From Solirubrobacterales bacterium (GTDB lineage: Bacteria; Actinomycetota; Thermoleophilia; Solirubrobacterales; Solirubrobacteraceae): DNA of 59,325 bases. The DNA lies in the NCBI GenBank assembly GCA_027449125.1, contig DAIDME010000033.1, positions 1 to 59,325 of the forward strand, read 5' to 3'. Both the position numbers and the translations under genes were made by a program. Below the pieces are notes generated by a model that was not told the origin of the DNA, made no database searches, and was given only the letters and a program-made list of their open reading frames with translations. This document shows positions 34,778-42,665 of this stretch, one piece after another (the stretch's first letter is position 1; each line of letters starts with the position of its first letter).

Positions 34778-36714
34778 GCTTCGGAGGCTTCGGTGGCGGC
34801 TCGCCGATGTTCGGCGGTGGCGGCGGGCACGCGGCCTCGCCGGGCGGCGGGCTGCCGTTTGCCGGCATCCCCTCGGAGCTGCAGGAGGGGGTCGACAGGC
34901 TGCTCGCGGGGGAGGGCGAGCAGCCGGCGCCGGACGCGGTCTTCACCTACACCGGAGCCGGCGAGGCCGAGCGCAACCTGACGCTGCGCCAGCTGATCTT
35001 CCGCTACTGGCGGCTCGGCATCTGGGCGGTGGCGATGGTTTCGGTGGTCAGCGTGCTGGGCCAGGTGGGGCCGCTGTTGATCGAGTACGCGGTCGACCAC
35101 GGCATGCCGCCGCAGGCGCGCGGCAGCTTCGCCGTGGTCGCGGCCTGCGCCGGCGTGTTCATGCTGGCGACGGCCGTGAGCGCGCTGGCCCAGCGCTCGC
35201 AGGTGCGTGCCAGCGGCCGGCTGGCGGCGGGCGTGATGTACGACCTGCGCGTCAAGGTCTTCGCGCACCTCCAGCGCCTCGGCCTGGACTACTACACACG
35301 GGAGAAGGCCGGCGTGGTGATGACGCGCATGACCGCCGACATCGAGAACCTGCAGCAGCTCCTGCAGGACGGCCTGGCGCAGCTGGTCGCGCAGGCGCTG
35401 ACGATGATCGTGATCACGGCGATCCTGTTCGCCCAGAACGTCGAGCTGACGCTGATCACGCTGGCGCTGGTGGTGCCGATCCTGACGCTCTCCACGGTCT
35501 GGTTCACGCGCGCCTCACAGCGCGCCTACCTGCGGGTGCGCGACGCGATCGCCGGGGTGCTCGGCGACCTGTCGGAGAGCCTGCAGGGGATGCGCACGGT
35601 CGCGGCCTTCAACCGCCAGGCGCGCAACGTCGTCGCCCACCGGCGAGTCGTGGGCGAGTACCAGGAGGCGAGCAACCGGACCGCGCAGATTAACGCGATC
35701 TACGGCCCCGGCACCCAGCTGCTCGGCTACCTGGGCCAGGGGGCGCTGCTGGCAATCGGCGGTGAGATGGTGCTCCACCACCAGCTGCCGATCGGCGCCC
35801 TGATCGCCTACTTCCTCTACCTGAACCGCTTCTTCGCCCCGATCCAGCTGCTGGTGGCGCAGTACTCGACCTTCCAGCAGGGGCAGGCATCGGTCGTGAA
35901 GCTGCGCACGCTGTTTCGCACCGAGCTGGGCACGCCGCAGCTGGCCGACGCGGTGGAGCTGCCGCCGGTGACCGGTGAGATCCGGTTCGAGGGTGTGAGC
36001 TTCGGCTACCTGCCGGGGCAGAGGGTCCTGCGGGACGTGTCCCTGGTGGTGGCACCGGGCGAGAGCGTCGCCTTCGTCGGTGAGACGGGCGCGGGCAAGT
36101 CGACGATCGCCAAGCTGATCACGCGCTTCTACGACCCCGTTTCGGGGCGGGTGCTGATCGACGGGCATGACCTGCGCGAGGTACGGATCGACTCGCTGCG
36201 CCGCCAGCTCGGGGTGGTGCCGCAGGAGCCGTTCCTGTTCGCCGGCTCGCTGCGCGAGAACATCGCCTTCGCGCGGCCGGACGCGTCCGATGCCGAGGTC
36301 TGGGAGGCCGTGGATGCGGTGGGCCTGCGCGAGGTGGTGGAGCGGATGCCCGACGGGCTCGCGACGGTCGTGCACGAGCGCGGCCAGTCGCTGTCCTCCG
36401 GCGAGCGGCAGCTGATCGCGCTGGCGCGGGCCTTCCACGCGCGCCCGCGGGTGCTGGTGCTGGACGAGGCGACCTCAAACCTCGACCTGCTGTCGGAGAC
36501 GAAGGTCGAGGCGGCGCTGGATGTACTTCTGCAGGGACGCACCGCCGTGCTGATCGCACACCGCCTGAGCACCGCGATGAAGGCCGACCGGATCGTCGTG
36601 GTCGACGGCGGGCGGATCGTCGAGACCGGCTCGCACGAGGAGCTGGTCGCCCGTGGCGGGCGCTACGGCGAGATGTATGCGACCTGGAGCGCGCAGCTGG
36701 AGCTGGCCGCCTGA
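34774..36714 (+). CDS. Heterodimeric ABC exporter, second subunit
   Basis: This 646-residue half-transporter pairs with the preceding gene product. It has an unusual Gly-rich N-terminus (GGFGGGSPMFGGGGG), a six-helix membrane domain (about 85-360), Walker A GETGAGKST, a divergent signature LSSGERQL, and a canonical Walker B with E565 (VLDEATSNLD). Thus its ATP site pairs with LSGGQ of the partner to make the hydrolytic site. The ATGA overlap ensures equal synthesis. The gene is convergent with the GGDEF/EAL gene with a 7-bp gap and no visible terminator. Confidence 0.92.
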   Translation: MSFGGFGGGSPMFGGGGGHAASPGGGLPFAGIPSELQEGVDRLLAGEGEQPAPDAVFTYTGAGEAERNLTLRQLIFRYWRLGIWAVAMVSVVSVLGQVGPLLIEYAVDHGMPPQARGSFAVVAACAGVFMLATAVSALAQRSQVRASGRLAAGVMYDLRVKVFAHLQRLGLDYYTREKAGVVMTRMTADIENLQQLLQDGLAQLVAQALTMIVITAILFAQNVELTLITLALVVPILTLSTVWFTRASQRAYLRVRDAIAGVLGDLSESLQGMRTVAAFNRQARNVVAHRRVVGEYQEASNRTAQINAIYGPGTQLLGYLGQGALLAIGGEMVLHHQLPIGALIAYFLYLNRFFAPIQLLVAQYSTFQQGQASVVKLRTLFRTELGTPQLADAVELPPVTGEIRFEGVSFGYLPGQRVLRDVSLVVAPGESVAFVGETGAGKSTIAKLITRFYDPVSGRVLIDGHDLREVRIDSLRRQLGVVPQEPFLFAGSLRENIAFARPDASDAEVWEAVDAVGLREVVERMPDGLATVVHERGQSLSSGERQLIALARAFHARPRVLVLDEATSNLDLLSETKVEAALDVLLQGRTAVLIAHRLSTAMKADRIVVVDGGRIVETGSHEELVARGGRYGEMYATWSAQLELAA

Positions 36715-36721
36715 GCCGGCC

Positions 36722-38986
36722 CTAGCCGAGCGTCCGCTGCAGGTCGCCGCCGGACTGAAGCAGGACGCTGAACTCCTCGGCGCTCACCGGCTCTGAGAAC
36801 AGGAACCCCTGGGCGGAGTCGCAGCCCAGCTCGCGCAGCTGCGTCACCTGCTCGGCGGTCTCGGCGCCCACGCCGATCACGCGGAGTCCAAGCGCCCTGC
36901 CGGTGGCGATCGCCGCGTGGGCGATCGGGGCGTCCGCGTCGGGGGTGCCGAGCGCCGTCACGAAGCGCCGCTGCACCTTGATCGTGTCGATCGGCAGCGC
37001 CGCCAGCTGGCGCAGCGACGAGTCCCCGGTGCCGAAATCGTGGATCGCGATGCGGACGCCACTGCGCTTGAGCAGCCGCAGCACGCTGCGCATCTGCTCG
37101 GCCTCGTCGCGCAGCACGCTCTCGTCGAGCTCGACCGCGAGCGTCTGGGGCTCGATGCCGGCTGACCTGATCGCCTCCGCGAGCGCTTCGGGAAAGCGCG
37201 GGTTCTGCAGCTGCGTCACGGAGATGTTGACGCCCACTCGGACCGGCGGCAGGTCCGGCCGCAGCTGCTCCCAGCGAGCGGCGTTAGCGAGCGTCTCGTC
37301 GATCACCCACTGGCCGATGCGGTCGATGAGGCCACTCTCCTCGGCCACGGCGATGAACTCGACCGGCGCGAGCTCGCCACGCAGCGGATGATCCCAGCGC
37401 AGCAGCGCCTCGACGCCGTTGACCTGCTCGGTCCTGATGTCCACGACCGGCTGGTAGACGAGCCGTAGCTCGCCGTTGTCGAGCGCGCGATGCAGCTCGC
37501 CTTCGGTGCGGTCACGGGCGAGCGCGCGCATCCGCAGCTCATCGTCAAAGACGTCGTAGCGAGCACGGCCCCGCTGCTTGGCCCTGTACATGGCGGCGTC
37601 CGCATCGCGCAACAGGGCGGCGGCCTGGTGGTGGCCGTCCGCCAGCGCTATCCCGATGCTCGCAGTGACGAACTGCGAGCCGGCGCCGAGCACGAACGGG
37701 CGCGCGAAGCTCGCCGCGATCCGCTCGGCGGTGGCGATCGCTGTGCGCTCGTTGGCGATCTCCTCGAGCAGCAGCCCGAACTCGTCGCCGCCGAGGCGCG
37801 CGACCGTGTCGGACGGGCGCACGGCCTCGCGCAGGCGGGCGGCGACCGCGATCAGGAGCTCGTCGCCGGCCTGGTGGCCGAGCGTGTCGTTGACCTGCTT
37901 GAAGTGATCCAGGTCGATGAACAGAAGTGCCGCCAGCAGTCCGGGGTGGCGGCGCATGCGTTCCAGCGCCTGTTCCAGCCGGTCGGCGAACAGACCTCGG
38001 TTGGGAAGACCGGTGAGCAGGTCGTGCAGAGCCCGGTGCTCCATCGCGTCCTGACTCTGCTGGCGCTCGATCGCCTCGGCGAGGATGTTGGCCACCGCGA
38101 CGACGAAGTTCACGTCGTGCTCGCTGAACGCGTGCGGGCTCTGGCTGTAGGCGCCGAGCAGGCCCCATACCTGTGGCTGCCCCGCGATCGGCGCGGTGAC
38201 GCTGCTCTTGATGCCCATCTGCTCGGATGGCAGCGCCCTGGTCAGCTCGGCGTCGTCGTCGAGGCTCTGCACCATCACGGGAGCGCCCGTCGACACCGCC
38301 TTTGCCGCCGGCGAGCCAGGTGTCAGCAGCCCAGCCTGCAGCGGCAGCGCGGCAGCCGCGGCGCCGTGGGATGCGCGCAACTCCCTGGTCCGCAGGTCGG
38401 CGCCCAGCCGCCAGGCGAGCGCGGCGTCCGCCCCGAGCACCCCGGTCAGCGCGCGACAGCTCTCGTCCAGGAGCGCGACGATGTCCACGCCTCGGAGCGC
38501 CAGCTCGCCGAGCCGCGCCACGGCCGCCTGCGCGCTCGACTGGCGCTCGAGCTGCTGTTCGGTGAGCTTCTGGTCGGTGATGTCGAACATCACCCCGTGC
38601 CAGCGCACGTCGCCGTCGGGAGCGCGCGTCAAGACCGAGTCCTCGCGCACCCAGATGGCGCGACCGTCGCGGCGCAGCAGGCGGTAGACACGCGTGAAGT
38701 GCTCGCCCCGCGGGCCGGTGCCCGCAGCCAGGTCGGCCCGCGCCAGGGCGACCGCGCCCGCCTCGGCCGCGAGCTCGGTCTCGCGGTCCTCAGGGTGCAG
38801 CTGGCCCGCCCACATGCCGGGCTGACCGGTCCACTCCCGTACCGTGAAGCCGAGGATCGGCTCGATCGACTCGCTGACGTATATCCAGCGTGCCTGCGGC
38901 CCCGTCTCGGAAACGAACACGATCGCCGGCACCGTCTCGGCGATCAGCCGGTAATCGATCGGCTCTCTCGGCTCGCTCTCGCTCAT
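36722..38986 (-). CDS. PAS-GAF-GGDEF-EAL protein, diguanylate cyclase with degenerate EAL
   Basis: This 754-residue signalling protein contains a PAS domain (about 10-140), a GAF domain (about 155-310), GGDEF (about 320-480) and EAL (about 495-745). The GGDEF signature is intact (GGDEF at 399-403), so it should make cyclic di-GMP. The EAL motif itself is present (GVEALLRW), but key phosphodiesterase residues are changed: the first Asp of DDFGTG is H649, the Asp of the KxD motif is Q672, and the Glu of AEGVET is V706. The domain is therefore probably a c-di-GMP binder or inactive. No membrane segment is seen. The upstream region has a weak TGACAA/TTGTCA inverted repeat. Confidence 0.9.
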   Translation of the reverse strand: MSESEPREPIDYRLIAETVPAIVFVSETGPQARWIYVSESIEPILGFTVREWTGQPGMWAGQLHPEDRETELAAEAGAVALARADLAAGTGPRGEHFTRVYRLLRRDGRAIWVREDSVLTRAPDGDVRWHGVMFDITDQKLTEQQLERQSSAQAAVARLGELALRGVDIVALLDESCRALTGVLGADAALAWRLGADLRTRELRASHGAAAAALPLQAGLLTPGSPAAKAVSTGAPVMVQSLDDDAELTRALPSEQMGIKSSVTAPIAGQPQVWGLLGAYSQSPHAFSEHDVNFVVAVANILAEAIERQQSQDAMEHRALHDLLTGLPNRGLFADRLEQALERMRRHPGLLAALLFIDLDHFKQVNDTLGHQAGDELLIAVAARLREAVRPSDTVARLGGDEFGLLLEEIANERTAIATAERIAASFARPFVLGAGSQFVTASIGIALADGHHQAAALLRDADAAMYRAKQRGRARYDVFDDELRMRALARDRTEGELHRALDNGELRLVYQPVVDIRTEQVNGVEALLRWDHPLRGELAPVEFIAVAEESGLIDRIGQWVIDETLANAARWEQLRPDLPPVRVGVNISVTQLQNPRFPEALAEAIRSAGIEPQTLAVELDESVLRDEAEQMRSVLRLLKRSGVRIAIHDFGTGDSSLRQLAALPIDTIKVQRRFVTALGTPDADAPIAHAAIATGRALGLRVIGVGAETAEQVTQLRELGCDSAQGFLFSEPVSAEEFSVLLQSGGDLQRTLG

Positions 38987-39018
38987 CTACGCCCTCTTCT
39001 CGACAATTCGGGAGCGCT

Positions 39019-39045
39019 TGACAAGTATGGTAGGCGTTTTTGTCA
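39019..39045. promoter_or_regulatory. Weak inverted repeat upstream of the GGDEF/EAL gene
   Basis: TGACAA and TTGTCA are inverted around a 15-bp spacer, 33 bp upstream of the ATG at 38986. The arms also resemble -35 elements. Function as operator or promoter is uncertain. Confidence 0.25.
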
Positions 39046-39081
39046 TCGCTGCGTCTTCGTGCTGACGTGCCATCTGGGCGC

Positions 39082-39867
39082 TCAGATGCCCGCGGTCATC
39101 TCGCTCAATCGGCTGCGCTGGGCCCCCGTCGGGTCAAAGTTCGCCGGCGCGAGCCATGCCTCGAACGCGGTCCGCAGTGCCGGCCAGCGCTCCACCGTGA
39201 TCGCAAACCAGGCGGTGTCGCGGTTGCGACCCTTGACCACACGGTGGTTTGCGAACGTGCCCTCGTAGACGAAGCCGAACCGGGCGGCAGCGCGGCGCGA
39301 CGGCTCGTTCAGCGCGTTGCACTTCCACTCCAGGCGGCGGTAGCCCAGCTCGTCAAAGGCGTGGCGGGCGAGCAGGAAGATCGTCTCCGTCGCGGCGGCG
39401 GTGCGCTTCAGTTGCGGGCCGAACCAGACGTTTCCGATCTCGATCACGCCATGCTCGGGGACTATCGACATGTAGGAGGTCACGCCCACGGGACGCGCGG
39501 TGGCGGCCTCCGCCACCGTGTCCGTGTCCGCGACCGGGTCCGCGACCGGGTCCGCGCCCGCGGCCGCGGCCGGGTCCGCGACCGTCAGGAAGAGCGGGTC
39601 CTCGGTGGCGGCCTGGCGCTCCAGCGCCTGCTGGAAGCTCGCCACGTCCGGGTACGGCCCGTCGTAGAGGTAGGTCCAGATCGACCGGTCGCCGTCCGGC
39701 GGGTGCGAGGCCGCGTACAGCGCCGGAGCGTCGCCTTGCGGGCGCAGCGGACGGATCAGCACGCGTGCGCCGGCGAGGGGCTGTCGCTCCAGCAGCGCGC
39801 GCTGGGGGCGCGGCGCGCCGGTAAAGGACACCCGCTCCCCCAGCGGTTGCCCAGAGTTCTGGTTCAT
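39082..39867 (-). CDS. GNAT-family N-acetyltransferase (RimJ/RimL-like)
   Basis: This 261-residue protein resembles acetyltransferases of the RimJ/RimL group that modify proteins or small amines with acetyl-CoA: RVLIRPLRPQGDAPALY, VIEIGNVWFGPQLKRTAAAT, YRRLEWKCNALNEPSRRAA and FGFVYEGTFANHRVVKGRNR, the last two being characteristic of the C-terminal part. A low-complexity insertion (ADPAAAAGADPVADPVADTD, about residues 98-117) encoded by 12-bp tandem repeats interrupts the domain before GVTSYMSI. A TAAGCT box (39879-39874) lies 6 nt before the ATG, indicating a leaderless mRNA. Substrate unknown. Confidence 0.85.
   Translation of the reverse strand: MNQNSGQPLGERVSFTGAPRPQRALLERQPLAGARVLIRPLRPQGDAPALYAASHPPDGDRSIWTYLYDGPYPDVASFQQALERQAATEDPLFLTVADPAAAAGADPVADPVADTDTVAEAATARPVGVTSYMSIVPEHGVIEIGNVWFGPQLKRTAAATETIFLLARHAFDELGYRRLEWKCNALNEPSRRAAARFGFVYEGTFANHRVVKGRNRDTAWFAITVERWPALRTAFEAWLAPANFDPTGAQRSRLSEMTAGI
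39517..39585. repeat. 12-bp tandem repeats inside the GNAT gene
   Basis: GACCGGGTCCGC occurs twice in tandem (39532-39555) with degenerate copies on either side. It encodes a DPVADPVA-type insertion in the acetyltransferase and keeps frame. Confidence 0.8.
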
Positions 39868-39873
39868 CGCGTG

Positions 39874-39879
39874 AGCTTA
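39874..39879 (-). promoter_or_regulatory. -10 box for leaderless GNAT gene
   Basis: On the minus strand TAAGCT is followed by six nucleotides and the ATG at 39867, with no Shine-Dalgarno sequence. Confidence 0.4.
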
Positions 39880-39899
39880 CCGTCAGGCGCTCGCGGCGT

Positions 39900-39937
39900 G
39901 CGCGCGAAATTTGCCCGAATTGGCACATTTCGCGCGC
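39900..39937. promoter_or_regulatory. Long imperfect palindrome between divergent GNAT and DUF559 genes
   Basis: Eleven-base arms (GCGCGCGAAAT / ATTTCGCGCGC) pair perfectly; after one mismatch a further four pairs (TGCC/GGCA) leave the loop CGAATT. It lies 33 bp upstream of the GNAT start and 35 bp upstream of ATG 39972, so it could be a shared operator. Confidence 0.5.
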
Positions 39938-39971
39938 CTCTCGTCACAGGTTGGGTGCCAGCATCGACGGT

Positions 39972-40985
39972 ATGGCGCCCAAACCGACCCCCAACTTCAC
40001 CCAACCCGCCAACCAACCCGCCAACCAACCCGCCGAGGGAGCCGTTTGGGTCGCTGGGCGACCCAAACGGCTCCCTCGCACCGACCGTGACCGTGCGATG
40101 ACCAGGTTGCTACGCGAGAACCACGGCGTCACCACGCTCCGCCAGCTGCGGGTCCTCGGATTCACACCGGGAGAGGTCAAGGGGCTGGTCGCCCACGGCG
40201 CCCTCAGAAGCGTGCACCGCGGCGTCTACGCGGACGGCCGTGCGCAGCTCGGTGATCGGGCCATCCTGCGGGCCGCACTGCTCGCCGCCGGGGAGGGCGC
40301 CTGGCTCTCCGGACAAGCCGCAGCCATGGGCTGGAGTCTCACGGCGCTCAGCCTGGCGCGACTCGAGGTCACCGTCGTCTCCGCGGCGACGCCTCGCCGG
40401 CGGCCTGGCCTGCGGGTCCGTAGCGTGCGCACCGCCCCGTACCCGTCGGAGATCCGCACCCGCAACGGGCTGCGCCTCAGCTCCGTCCCGCGCCTGCTGA
40501 TCGAGGCCGCCGGCGCCGGCGCCACCCGCGAGCAGCTCGACGCCTACATCGAGGCGGCCGTGCGCGCAAAGCGGCTCGACACCCTCGACCTGGAGGCGAC
40601 TCTCGCCCGCCACGGCGGCCGCAGAGGTGTCCAACAGATACGCGCCACCTGCAGCGAGTACCTGCCCGCCCCAGGCCGCCAATCATGGCTCGAGCACGCC
40701 TTTGACCGCTGGCTGCTCGACCATCCCGAAATCCCCCAGCCGCAGCGCAACATCCGCTTCGGACCGTGGGAGATCGACTGTTACTGGCCCGCGCACCGCC
40801 TCGCCCTGGAACTTGACGGTCGCGCCTACCACACGCTCACACACGAGTTCGAGCGCGACCGCCGCAAGGACGCCTGGCTCCAGACTCACGGCATCGTGGT
40901 GCTCCGCGTGACCGCAAAGCGCTTCAGGGACGAGCGCGCGTGCGTCCACCGCGACCTCACGACGATGCTCGCGGCCGCTGCCTGA
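39972..40985 (+). CDS. DUF559 endonuclease-like protein with AbiEi-type winged helix
   Basis: This 337-residue protein has an N-terminal winged helix like AbiEi antitoxins (RLLRENHGVTTLRQLRVLGF, then GALRSVHRGVYADG, about 40-85) and a C-terminal DUF559/Vsr-like nuclease domain (about 240-335): WLEHAFDRWLL, EIDCYWPAHRLALELDGRAYH and IVVLRVTAKRF, with acidic residues fitting a PD-(D/E)xK site. The first 36 residues are unusual: NQPANQPA repeats from a 12-bp tandem repeat, then EGAVWVAGRPKRLPR from a palindromic element. Homology starts only after them, at DRAMTRLL. ATG 39972 is preferred to TTG 39951; ATG 40098 is possible and would exclude the element. Function unknown; such genes are often solitary. 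Confidence 0.8.
   Translation: MAPKPTPNFTQPANQPANQPAEGAVWVAGRPKRLPRTDRDRAMTRLLRENHGVTTLRQLRVLGFTPGEVKGLVAHGALRSVHRGVYADGRAQLGDRAILRAALLAAGEGAWLSGQAAAMGWSLTALSLARLEVTVVSAATPRRRPGLRVRSVRTAPYPSEIRTRNGLRLSSVPRLLIEAAGAGATREQLDAYIEAAVRAKRLDTLDLEATLARHGGRRGVQQIRATCSEYLPAPGRQSWLEHAFDRWLLDHPEIPQPQRNIRFGPWEIDCYWPAHRLALELDGRAYHTLTHEFERDRRKDAWLQTHGIVVLRVTAKRFRDERACVHRDLTTMLAAAA
40002..40034. repeat. 12-bp tandem repeat (2.75 copies)
   Basis: CAACCCGCCAAC is repeated 2.75 times and directly abuts the palindromic element copy 3. It encodes QPANQPANQPA in the DUF559 reading frame. Confidence 0.9.
40034..40078. repeat. Dispersed palindromic element, copy 3 (in ORF)
   Basis: Identical over 45 bp to the copy at 6759-6803 (21-nt perfect arms, loop TGG). 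It is read in the same frame, as EGAVWVAGRPKRLPR, at residues 22-36 of the DUF559 protein when translation starts at 39972. Confidence 0.95.
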
Positions 40986-41001
40986 AACAACAGCCTCAGG
41001 C
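40980..41001. terminator. Weak stem joining two convergent stop codons
   Basis: GCCTGA and TCAGGC pair over 6 bp with a 10-nt loop; each arm contains the stop codon of one of the convergent genes (DUF559 and Usp). It is weak and may be incidental. Confidence 0.2.
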
Positions 41002-41496
41002 CCGGCTCCCCGCTTCGCCGTCGCGCCCGCTCGGCTCGACCGCGGGCCGCAGGATCACGACCTCGGCCGGTACCTCGGCGAGCAGCCAGCCGAGGTCGTG
41101 CTCGGCCAGGCCGTGCCGCGCATCCGCGCCGGCGGCGATCACCACCCGGTCGAAGCGCTCCTGCGCCAGCAGGCGCCCCAGCGCGTCGCGGTAGGTGCGC
41201 CCACGGCTGACGCGCGCGTCCACGGCCACACCGGCCGCACCGGCGCGTTGCTCGATCACCTCCTGCAGCGGCATCCCGACCGAGCAGGCGGCGGGCAGCG
41301 GCGAGTCGAGCGGCAGCGTACGCGGCACGCGCACCAGGAACGCCGGCACGATCGTCGCCTCCTCGGCACGGGCCAGACGCAGCGCCGCGTCAAGCGCCCG
41401 CTGCGACAGCCCCTGCGCGGTGAACGGCACGAGGATACGTCCCTCGCGCTCGCCCTCGCCCGTCGCCCTTCCGATCCGATTCCGACCCAGCTTCAT
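40996..41496 (-). CDS. Universal stress protein A-like, in the kdp operon
   Basis: This 166-residue protein has a UspA fold: RILVPFTAQGLSQRALDAAL at the first strand-helix, then FDRVVIAAGADARHG and VPAEVVILRPAVEPSG at the C-terminus. The ATP-binding G-x2-G-x9-G(S/T) motif is not clear, so nucleotide binding is uncertain. Its start overlaps the truncated kdpD stop by four bases, so it is produced with the KdpD N-terminal protein, which itself ends in a Usp domain. It may modulate potassium sensing. It is the last gene of the kdp operon. Confidence 0.85.
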   Translation of the reverse strand: MKLGRNRIGRATGEGEREGRILVPFTAQGLSQRALDAALRLARAEEATIVPAFLVRVPRTLPLDSPLPAACSVGMPLQEVIEQRAGAAGVAVDARVSRGRTYRDALGRLLAQERFDRVVIAAGADARHGLAEHDLGWLLAEVPAEVVILRPAVEPSGRDGEAGSRA

Positions 41497-42653
41497 CTCT
41501 CACCTCGTTCCTCACGCCGACCTCTGTCGGCGACGATCCGCACATCCACACCCGGCAGGAGTTCCATGAGGCGCAGCGGCAGCGGCGTGTGCAGGCGCGC
41601 GAGTCCGCGCGCCGGACGCGGCCTGCCCATCAGGATGTAGGTGCTGTGCCGCCTGCGGGCGACGGCGACGACCGTCTCCACCAGCGTGTCGGACTCCTCG
41701 ACGACGAAGTGCGCGCCGAGCATCGAGGCCAGCTGCATGAGCGCCGTCAGCGAACGCTCGTGCTCGGCGTCGAGCGCCCCCGGCGGGCGTACCCACAGCA
41801 GGTCGAGCTCGGCCCCGAGCCGCTGCGCAGAGCGCCAGGCGCGCCGGACGAGCCGCTGGGTGCTGGGCTGTGGCTGGACGAGCACGAGCAGTCGCTCACC
41901 CACCGCCTGCCCCGCCGCGGCGTCCAGCAACTCTGCCCGCATCCCGCCACCGGCGGCGGCGATCCGCCGCTGGCCAACCTCCTCGGCCACCTGTCTGAGC
42001 GCCACCTCCCTCAGGGCGGTGAGGTTCTCGACCCGGAAGAAGTTGCCGAGCGCCGATTCGATCCGCGCCGCCGGGTAGACCTTGCCGGCGCGCAGGCGCT
42101 CGAGCAGCTCCTCCGGAGTCAGGTCCACCACAACGACCTCATCCGCCGCTGCCAGCACCGCATCAGGGACCGTCTCCCGCACTCGCACGCCACTGAGCTC
42201 GGCGACCTGGTCGTTGAGCGACTCGAGGTGCTGGACGTTGAGCGTCGAGAGCACGTCGATGCCGGCCGCCAGCACCTCCTCGACATCCTCGTAGCGCTTG
42301 GCGTGCTCCAGGCCCGGGGCGTTGGTGTGCGCGAGCTCGTCGATCAGGCACAGCTCGGGCGCACGCGCGAGCACCGCCGGCAGGTCCATCTCCTCGAGCT
42401 CGGTGCCCCGATAGCTGACCATCCGGCGTGCCACCAGCTCGAGTCCGGCCGCCGCCGCGGCCGTGTCCGCACGCCCGTGCGTCTCGAGCAGGCCGATCAC
42501 TACGTCGCGCCCGGCATCGCGCTCAGCACGGCCCTCGGCGAGCATGCGCACCGTCTTGCCCACTCCGGGCGCCATGCCGAGCACGACCCGCAGGCGCCCA
42601 CGCGGACGCTCCGCTGCCGCTCCTGCGGTCGCCTGGCCGGTCAGATCGCCCAC
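41493..42653 (-). CDS. kdpD: KdpD N-terminal sensor module without kinase
   Basis: This 386-residue protein equals the cytoplasmic N-terminal half of KdpD: the KdpD domain (about 18-230; Walker A GMAPGVGKT, then LIDELAHTNAPG and STLNVQHLESLND) and a Usp domain (about 250-370; LLVLVQPQPSTQRLVRRA and STYILMGRPRPA). It stops there; the four-helix DUF4118 membrane region and histidine kinase are absent. A protein with precisely those parts is encoded 5.7 kb upstream next to kdpE (48316-49683). The gene follows kdpB by 12 bp. Truncated KdpD proteins are known from cyanobacteria. It probably senses ions or c-di-AMP and acts on the separate kinase. Confidence 0.92.
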   Translation of the reverse strand: MGDLTGQATAGAAAERPRGRLRVVLGMAPGVGKTVRMLAEGRAERDAGRDVVIGLLETHGRADTAAAAAGLELVARRMVSYRGTELEEMDLPAVLARAPELCLIDELAHTNAPGLEHAKRYEDVEEVLAAGIDVLSTLNVQHLESLNDQVAELSGVRVRETVPDAVLAAADEVVVVDLTPEELLERLRAGKVYPAARIESALGNFFRVENLTALREVALRQVAEEVGQRRIAAAGGGMRAELLDAAAGQAVGERLLVLVQPQPSTQRLVRRAWRSAQRLGAELDLLWVRPPGALDAEHERSLTALMQLASMLGAHFVVEESDTLVETVVAVARRRHSTYILMGRPRPARGLARLHTPLPLRLMELLPGVDVRIVADRGRREERGER

Positions 42654-42665
42654 ATGGCGGGCGCC

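Noticed and set aside
39965-40035. CRISPR-like repeats near the DUF559 gene
   Set aside because: The repeats are a contiguous 12-bp tandem array with no spacers, and no cas genes are present.
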